Below are positions 56,471 to 64,000 of a stretch of DNA of 64,000 nucleotides, in pieces; position 1 is the stretch's first letter; every line of letters starts with the position of its first letter. The position numbers and the translations under genes were made by a program. The notes under the pieces were generated by a model. The model was not told the origin of the DNA. It ran no database searches and saw only the letters and a program-made list of their open reading frames with translations. Source of the DNA: Pieris napi (Eukaryota > Arthropoda > Insecta > Lepidoptera > Pieridae). The stretch lies in NCBI RefSeq assembly GCF_905475465.1, contig NC_062254.1, forward strand, positions 454,001-518,000. The letters run 5' to 3'.

Positions 56471-58311
56471 GGTAAAGGTTTACAATACTTTATCTGATAT
56501 AATAAATAACTCACTCTTATACCCTCACTTTCACACCGACAGCCGAATTAGGTAACGTAGTGAAATGTATTTAATATTTTTTATCGTTCTTTTCCTTTCT
56601 AAGTTTCGTAAATGTAAACCATAATTGTTTTTTGTTCTATCTTTATTATCACTTAACGAACAACTTGTCTATTTGTAAGTCAGAACTTAGTATATAGCAA
56701 TAATTTAAATATCTGCCTTTCTCACTCTCTTTTGTTCAGTAGAATAAATAAAATAATACATATTATAAAGAAAATAAGTATTATCTTAGCCTCTGTTACC
56801 AGTCGTACGTAAAGTAAAAAGCATTCGACAGACGTAAGACGAAACCGAAACACATTTCTTCAACCCGTCCATCGACAAAAAACGTCGAAAAACAATCAAA
56901 TTATAATAAAACACACATTCATCGTTCGGTTAGTGGGACAAAGCCACCGACAGTTAGATGGTCCGATAGGTTTTATAGACAAAAACTCACGGGAGCCATA
57001 ATTTAACACAAAAATGTGACTTTAAAATTGGATTATATGTATTAATAGTATCGATAAATCGATCGGACATGATGAAAAACTCGAAATTCAATTATTGACT
57101 TCCGAAATATAATTAAATTCCTGAATACGAAGGGGCGAATACTTGAATATTGAGAGATTCCGCGCATGCCTCGTTTTTACTACTCCTTTGCAACGGAATA
57201 AACGGACCAACTCTTCAATTTCCTTATTACGTAAATTCTAGTTTTAAATATCGTCATATAAGAAACCAAATGGTGGATAAAAGGTATAAACGCCTTAGAA
57301 GGAAGCGAATGGAGAAAAAAGCCATGGAAAGTGATATTTGGAAAAAGCTCTTTCAAACTTTTCCCGATCAATGGTACTAAAGGATGTTAGGTTAAAGTGT
57401 AACAAGAAAAAAATTATATAACAAATATAAACCGTATATTTTTAACATGAATAAACATAGTATATATTTTTTCTGATTATCTGATGATTCGGAAATTATT
57501 AAACGCGGTTTACCTGGAAAGAAAAATACCATTGTCTAAAATAGTAATTTCCAATAGTGAGGAAGAAAAATCTATTTCCGAATCTGAATATAATGATTAA
57601 TAGTTTCTGGCTATATATTCTTAGTAGTCTTGCGCATAATTAAACACAAGAACATAGTCATAGAAAAACTGTTTCTAGTTGATAAAAATACTGAACTCAA
57701 GTTAAATAAGGTTTATTCAGATGTAATACACACGTAAACCGAGGATAATAATTATGATGAAGATTTTTACTTTTTGTCACCTTTTTCAGGTAGCAGTTTT
57801 GATTAACATAGAGATACATGTATGTATGTATGTCTGTAGTGTGGAGTGTGGACTCAGTTTCCGCCCATTTGGACCGCTGTGCGTAAAGTCCTGGCTAATT
57901 AAGCCAGCCTTCCTCCCTTCCACCCTTCCAAAAACTCAGAAGTTTCCTGGGCACTTCAGTCTTCACGACGTGGGTGACTCTTCTGCGCTGAGACAGCCTC
58001 TGTAGAGATACATATGATCTATTTTAAAGCGTTTGTGCGTATAATAAGTTAAGCTAAGTAGGTTAAATTCTAAGTAGACAAAATTTATGAGGCAGAAATG
58101 AATGTAATGGCCTGGCCTCGCCGGCGCTAGCTTATCAGCCATCGAAGACTTTAAATCAATAAATGATTCCTCTTTTTTGACCTCGACTTAGAATCATAGG
58201 AAACGCTGTCTAGCGTACTGCGATTGATTTAGATTGATGCTTTTTAATATAAATTAATGTCCTTAAATTATATTATTCGGGTTATTATTGAATAATAATT
58301 GCAATAATATA

Positions 58312-58532
58312 ATTTTGGGTCTAGGCCTCAGATTGTATACGTTTATCATTTTTATTTCATTGCCAAGTAGCTGATCAGTCTACTGTCTGACACATGTCGT
58401 TGATTTTTGAGACTGTTTTCGTTAACCGTATAAGCGAGTGTGAAATGCGCACATAGACAGAAAAGCCGGGGATCGAACCTACGAGCAAGAGCCCAAGGAA
58501 TAAGAGTTGCACTAGCTACTAGGCCAACACTT
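58312..58532 (-). mobile_element. tRNA-derived SINE copy 19 (diverged)
   Basis: TTTTGGGTCTAGGCCTCAGA to GGGGATCGAACCTACGAGC and TACTAGGCCAACACTTAA. Numerous small deletions. Confidence 0.8.
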
Positions 58533-59699
58533 AATATTAAGTAAATTAAGTTTTTGTATTCAATTGAATGCATTCTACTAATAAGTATTTTTGAGCAATA
58601 AGAATTTATATCTAATTTAAAAACTAGAATGCTTCATAAAAATGTTTATAAGCAAATTTTCTTAATATCAGTATCAACATTTTTCGATCACAGTATAATT
58701 GTAAAGATTGATCAATATCACGTTAATCAACGGGTTCTCTATAGTTTTAAATGAATTAGGAGGATAGTTGATGGAAACAAAAAGATTTTATGTCTGTTAG
58801 GGAAAAGCGACCGTTTTATTGGAATAATTGTTTTTAACTAGAATTTGGTATAATCACGAAAATATTTTCTCGATTTGGTACATTATTGTGTGTTGTCTAA
58901 ATCAAAAAAATATTTATATAATATAAAATATAATATAAAATTAAGTAACGGATTAATTCTTTCATTCAATTTCTTAGTGACCATGCAAATTATCGGTACA
59001 GTTTGTCAGATACGTCCTGACAAAATGTGAGCGGAGACACAAACCGAAGAGAAAATGGAGCTTGCTTCTTCCCGAGGAGCTAACTCAAACCAAATATGGC
59101 ATCATTAATATGTTTACTTTTCGAACAACTTAGCAGTGTTCGGCTGTCAACCCTACAACAAATGATTTTTCAATCCACTTTTTCGGCGGAGGAAATCATA
59201 GTGAGGAAACCAGAATATCTATGATTCACAGTATGACAGGGTTCACGCAAAGAAGTTTGTCCTAGACAAACTATAAAAACAGCAAAGATACACTACTCTG
59301 AGGCCAGGTCATGGTTCAATATGCTGTGGAACAGTCTGCTCCTCAGCAAAATGCTGAGCCAGGACCAAATACAGCCACAGCACACACGCATTACACACTT
59401 GAAACGAACTAAAGGGAAAAGGGTAAAAATGTTTTTGTTATCTCCCTTTATCTTTTTTTCTTTAATTATTGTTATGTGTGTGTGTTTTTGTTCGTAATAA
59501 ATGTTTAGTAATAAAACATTTTTCACGGGTAACTTGATTCCGAGTACAGGAACGTATTGCCTAATTAGGTGAATGCTGGATATGCGATCTCTGATATTAA
59601 CAATCAAAACTTTAAAAATATGATACTAAATTATATGTATTCATTCGTATTTCCTAGGACTAATCTAAACCTCATATGTCCAGGAGTATCATGACGTAA

Positions 59700-59945
59700 A
59701 TATACAAGTATAAATGCAACGAGTACCTTCTAAGTCACGCTCAGCCGCTTCAGCTGTAAAAAGCCTCCCACAAGATCGTGTTGGCTCATTTAAATTAATT
59801 AGCGAGTGATCTCGTCCCGCCGCTGGAATGCACTCCCGATACCATCTCACGCGCACCGATTAATCAATTATTAAACGTCATTATTTACTCGCGACGCGGG
59901 GCGCCACCTACCGGCCATAAATCGTAGACAAATGTCATCTGATGT
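59700..59945. promoter_or_regulatory. Candidate distal enhancer patch
   Basis: A GC-richer, repeat-free stretch with TEAD-like GGAATG (59825-59830), homeodomain-type AAATTAATTAGC and GATTAATCAATTATTAAA, and CGCGACGCGGGGCGCCACC. Inference only. Confidence 0.25.
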
Positions 59946-60348
59946 TTCGATAAAGACATAATTTAGCTTGCACCTTAGTCACTGGTGGGCACCTGCAATG
60001 GGGTCTTGGGTCGCCTCATTTTTGGCAGCCTAAGCAAACTACATTATAGTATCAATGCACAAACTTTATCTTGACTTACTTTCTCTTACTAACAGTCGTA
60101 TATAGAATCCTTAATCGCTTGCTTCTGAATCAAAACAAAATACGAGTCGTAGTTGTATTTGATGGATAAACGGCTCGTTTACTGGAAAAAGAACGTGGCG
60201 TATGTCTATATGTACCTATTTGAATAAGATTCCTAATATCGAACGCTAAAGAAGTCCTTCCCGTACCCTATGTTTTAACTTACTATAGGTATCGGAAATA
60301 ACATGAAGTAGGCAGCTGTTGTAATTAAACAAGTAATGTTTAGTTATA

Positions 60349-60604
60349 GAGCAGTGTTGGTCTAGTGGCTAAAGCGTGCCACTCTCATCCCTGAGGTCGT
60401 AGGTTTGATCCTCGGCTGTGCACCAATTGACTTTCTTTCTATGCGCGCATTTAACATTCACTCGGGTGAGGGAAAACATCGTGAGGAACCTTACCATATA
60501 CCCAAGAGTTGACAGTGTGTCACAGAACATCACCTACTTGCCTATTATATTGACCAATTATCATGAAACAGATACAGAATTCACAGAACTGTAGCCACTG
60601 ATTT
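60349..60604 (+). mobile_element. tRNA-derived SINE copy 20
   Basis: GAGCAGTGTTGGTCTAGTGG, CGTAGGTTTGATCCTCGGCT, GAGGGAAAACATCGTGAGGA; the 3' end is degraded after GATACAGAATTC. Confidence 0.87.
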
Positions 60605-60936
60605 AAATATTAGTTATAGGTATAAGACTAGCCAGAATTTATTAGACATCATTTTTAAACCCTATATCTAAACCTATCGAGGTGATTTGAAAGTTGAAGT
60701 GGTGACATGTGCTAAACAGGCATTAATTGCTAAAGCCGCATTAATTAACAGTTATCAATCAGTTCCCACGCAGATTAATTACTCATTGGTATTCTAGCCG
60801 TGAGACTGATAACTAGATCGCAATAATTGCAAGAAATCGATTTATTCAAAGCAATACTCGTAGTACCGGGTACTTAGCGATGCGCATAAGCAAATTAAGG
60901 GATATTACAACCATTTTTTATATTCCTTAATCAAGC

Positions 60937-61134
60937 TTATATTTGTTTATGAGTATCACACTCACTCTGCTGACTCTTCTTCCAGCGCTTCCTGTCCTGT
61001 GCCAACTCATGCCAATTGCTGGCTCTTAACTTCAGGAGGTCATCTTCTACTCTGTCTCTGACCAGGCTGGCTGTCTCCTTTACTTCCCGATTATGGCCTG
61101 TGCGCTCAAGGTGCCCTAGTTTATGAATGTTCAT
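60937..61134 (-). pseudogene. LINE ORF2 C-terminal remnant
   Basis: The minus frame has HKLGHLERTGHNREVKETAS, and then L-R-A-S-N-W-H-E-L-A-Q-D-R-K-R-W-K-K. The G-H-L-x-R and S-N-W-x-x-L-A-Q-D-R-x-x-W-K pattern is the tail of LINE proteins. Only about 65 codons survive. Confidence 0.75.
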
Positions 61135-61740
61135 ATAGGTCTTACTTACTAAGCCAATGAGGTAATGTCAAACAAATACTAAAAAAACCTTTGAATGAAT
61201 GAATATATATAAGGTATGTCGCCATGAATGTATAATATTGACTGTGACTGAGTGTTTAGTAAGTGCAATGGAGTACTTTACAAACGACTCGTTCTGCCCT
61301 TTTGTAACGCGGACAAACTCGGAAACCAAGTTCTTATACTTTGTAGCCAATCATTTCTTCTGGCTGGCCGCTTGAACTATTTATTTACAGCTTAGATAGC
61401 AAACAATTATATATATTTACCTTTTACCTTTTTTATATTACCTAAACAATTTTTAATAGTACAATACATTGAATTCTCATTCCCAAACATGTCACAAATG
61501 GTTCTGATGCAGAGCTGAAGAACCGGTTGAGCTGCGAAATCGTATGCAGAACTGGTGCTTGCGAAGGCCAGTTCTTGAGCTCTACTCAATAAGCAGGACA
61601 CGCCTGGGGATTCAAAAAATACTTATATAATATTCTGATTTACACTAAAGAAAACAGTGTGAGCCCAATCATTAAACAATCCCTATTATACTATTGCGTT
61701 ATCACAATTAAACAGAAAAATCTAACCTAGAATAGATCAG

Positions 61741-61880
61741 CCCTGCGATTATGTAACTCACCTTTCGAACTCACACAGCGGTTTTCGCATCGACGGTCGC
61801 TCTCAAATCAGTCGTGAAGCAGTCATTTTATGATTTGGCATTCTAAAAAGGTGGGAGCATGTAGTTTATTGTTTATTTAC
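61741..61880 (+). mobile_element. Single-arm copy of the 242-bp fold-back MITE
   Basis: CCCTGCGATTATGTAACTCA, TCGAACTCACACAGCGGTTT, CGTGAAGCAGTCATTTTATG and TAGTTTATTGTTTAT match the reverse complement of 50700 back to about 50570, that is, one arm plus the loop. The second arm is absent. Confidence 0.9.
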
Positions 61881-63231
61881 TGTTTGTAAATTAATAACTT
61901 ACTTACTATTGAAACTGAGCACTCACTTTGACCCTATATATCTATTGCCATCATATCATGTCTTGCATAAACCGCCGTAAGTTGGCCTAGAACACTTAAT
62001 TATGTAATATATTGTTATTAATAAGCTTAGAGAAAAAATATCCACGATATCAATTCCTAGAACTAATTGCCTATTTATGACATTATATTCTCAAATGATT
62101 TTCTTATTCGAGTTGCGAGGTGTAAATATTTCACACGCTTTTATTGTATGAGACTGAGAGTTGTGTAACTCTGAACATCTCTTAATGAGTTGTGATAAAA
62201 CATATCATTATATAATAATTAGCCGAATATAGAAATGTTATCTGGTAACGCGGAACAAGTTTCACAACTTAAGGTCTTATGCGACTTTTGTTTAAACACT
62301 AAGACTACTTTTCCTTAAAACCAATGTTTTAAACATGCACCATGTACCACGAAAGAATTGTTACCTAAACACAGGAACTACCTTGTGTGAGGACTAGCGT
62401 TAGATCAATTTTGTCACCACCATATTTCTGTCATCTACAAAGTTATTTTATATATACCCATATAAGTAGTTAGTAGCGCTTCTTCGACGGTACCAAAGGT
62501 AAGATTCAGCAGATAGTTAGAGCGTAAAATATATGTCAAACATTTATTGGATTTAGACATAGGTTGCGTTAACTAAAAAACCTAGTTCTTACCTTGCTAA
62601 CGGTAGCGTCGCAATACAGTGAGAAAAATCTTATGTTATGATAAGACGTTTTACTTTAATTATATCAAAATTAAAATATGTAAAGGATTTTGTGTGAGAG
62701 TTATGGAAGAGACTAACTGTCCACAACACAGGGAATCCTAGTGTCGGGTTCTTTTTAAAAAGTATAATACAGTTTTTCTTTCTTAATTTTCTGTTTTTAT
62801 TCTATATTTTTTAAATGTTTTACATAAATGAAATGGGTTTTAGAAAATGGTATTTATACTGATTTTTCTCAATTCTCTAATTTGTTACCATACATTATAT
62901 GAGTATTACACACGTGATAAAAACAATTTAAACAAGGAGTTAAATTAAATATTTTCCAAGGAAACAGTAGTGTGACAATACAATCTATTAATAGTGGGGT
63001 TTAAATGTATTGGAATCGATGTGGAATCTCTAACGACTCGCCGACGGTTTGGGAACACCGATTAGGGCTGTTAATCCACCGGAAATTCGGGATTAAAGGG
63101 ATTACGCTCCTCGACCCCATTTTGTCAATTTCATTATAGGAGAACTCGCCATTCAGGAAATTAAAATTAATAAGCAAGTTTTAGCTTAATCTGTATTAGG
63201 CTTGTCTAGGAACATTTTTTTTTATTGGTAA

Positions 63232-63430
63232 CGTGACTACGGGCCACCCGAAAAGGGCAGCTATCACAGCCAATTTAGTGGGTGCGTTACCGGCCTTTGA
63301 AGGGGGAGTTTACTCTTTAAACAATTGGAGGTCGTATCTCCAATGGATGACCCCCACCGAAAGTCAATTCCACAATTCGCTAGTTCATAAAAGAAAGTGT
63401 CTTAGGTATGAATCGTGGAAGACATCGAGT
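63232..63430. repeat. Degraded LINE-like 3' fragment
   Basis: GGTGCGTTACCGGCCTTTGA and AGTCAATTCCACAATTCGCT resemble a related but distinct LINE 3' end. The 72-codon frame here shows no domain. Confidence 0.4.
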
Positions 63431-63824
63431 CAAGGTGATGATGTTATTTAAAAATAACTTAATAAGCTGTGTGCCAAATATTCTGTTCGTACAACTAATT
63501 TCACTTGGACGATGAAAGAGAACTCTTAAGAAAACCGTCTGTTCCCCTTACAAAATGTTCATTATATTATATTGAGATTAGAGTCAAATATGTTCTATAT
63601 ACCTACTATAAATTAAAAACTATAAATTCATAAATAAAATATACCTATAGACAACCACTAAAATATCAGTTATTTACTCGAAACGGAGCACAAAATTTAA
63701 AATTAATTTTATTAGTATAATCCAGTTAAAATGCCAACCCTAATAGAAACAACACATTACCAAACATTCCGGGAACCGCAAAAAAATGTCGAGCGGCTTC
63801 AATAAAATTAGAAGTATTTAGATA

Positions 63825-63910
63825 GCCGAGATATGAGTGCGCGGGCGCAGCTGCCCCCGATACTTGTAATAAACATGTCATTTGTGTTTGTCTTTGTTAG
63901 GGACGCGATA
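63825..63910. promoter_or_regulatory. Short GC-rich patch with forkhead-like site
   Basis: GTGCGCGGGCGCAGCTGCCC then GTAATAAACATGTC (TAAACA forkhead-type core). Weak candidate. Confidence 0.2.
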
Positions 63911-64000
63911 ATTAGGTACCTACCTGACAGTTTCACTTTAGAAAAAAATATCTAAGCTGCCCGTGTTATCTTTTATCCCGTTAACGTCGGGTTTGCGCAG

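Larger units (their letters stand above)
19036..64000. other. Gene-poor intergenic region downstream of vg
   Basis: About 45 kb in which I find no convincing host exon. ORFs are short and mostly explained by repeats. Besides the elements listed separately, these stretches are AT-rich with nothing I can identify: 20484-21600, 21790-23038, 24700-25158, 26030-26500, 37810-38500, 39400-40220, 44795-46085, 49175-50370, 51725-52265, 53400-54070, 55570-56285, 56470-58310, 58540-59695, 61140-61740 and 61880-63230. Confidence 0.6.

Overview
The window looks like AT-rich lepidopteran (moth or butterfly) nuclear DNA. It holds one recognisable cellular gene, the 3' part of vestigial (vg), in a matrix of interspersed repeats typical of Lepidoptera: a tRNA-derived SINE family with about 18 loci, 5'-truncated non-LTR retrotransposons, and many short DNA elements with terminal inverted repeats. 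No species is assigned. There is no prokaryotic layout: no operons, no long ORFs, no CRISPR.

1-18.6 kb: the last five visible coding exons of vg on the + strand (416-686, 2003-2164, 10335-10455, 10965-11167, 18575-18624). All have AG/GT borders and their phases are compatible, giving one open frame of 268 codons plus a stop. The earlier exons must lie left of the window. The exons encode a His/Ala-rich segment, the Scalloped/TEAD-binding (TONDU) core, a second TEAD-contact-like segment, another His/Ala-rich segment, and a short C-terminal peptide. The two long introns (8.2 and 7.4 kb) carry repeats and also several GC-rich, repeat-free patches that are candidate enhancers. Drosophila vg keeps its boundary and quadrant wing enhancers in introns.

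18.6-64 kb: a 3' UTR with a poly(A) signal near 19.0 kb, then about 45 kb with no convincing host gene. It contains SINEs in both orientations, at least six kinds of LINE 3' remnant, a mariner transposase fragment (this one inside vg), a PIF/Harbinger-type deletion derivative, a hAT-like end, and several apparently unclassified fold-back or TIR elements. A few GC-rich islands (about 43.3, 48.1, 52.8, 53.3, 59.8 and 63.8 kb) stand out from the repeats and could be regulatory.

The main points for follow-up are: the altered second TEAD-contact motif in Vg; a long-arm fold-back element inserted inside a SINE, with a single-arm copy 11 kb away; a 959-bp TIR element whose terminal motif recurs internally; recurrent perfect local inverted duplications with very short loops; and two copies of ATGGCCGCTA exactly 21 bp apart in the last vg intron.
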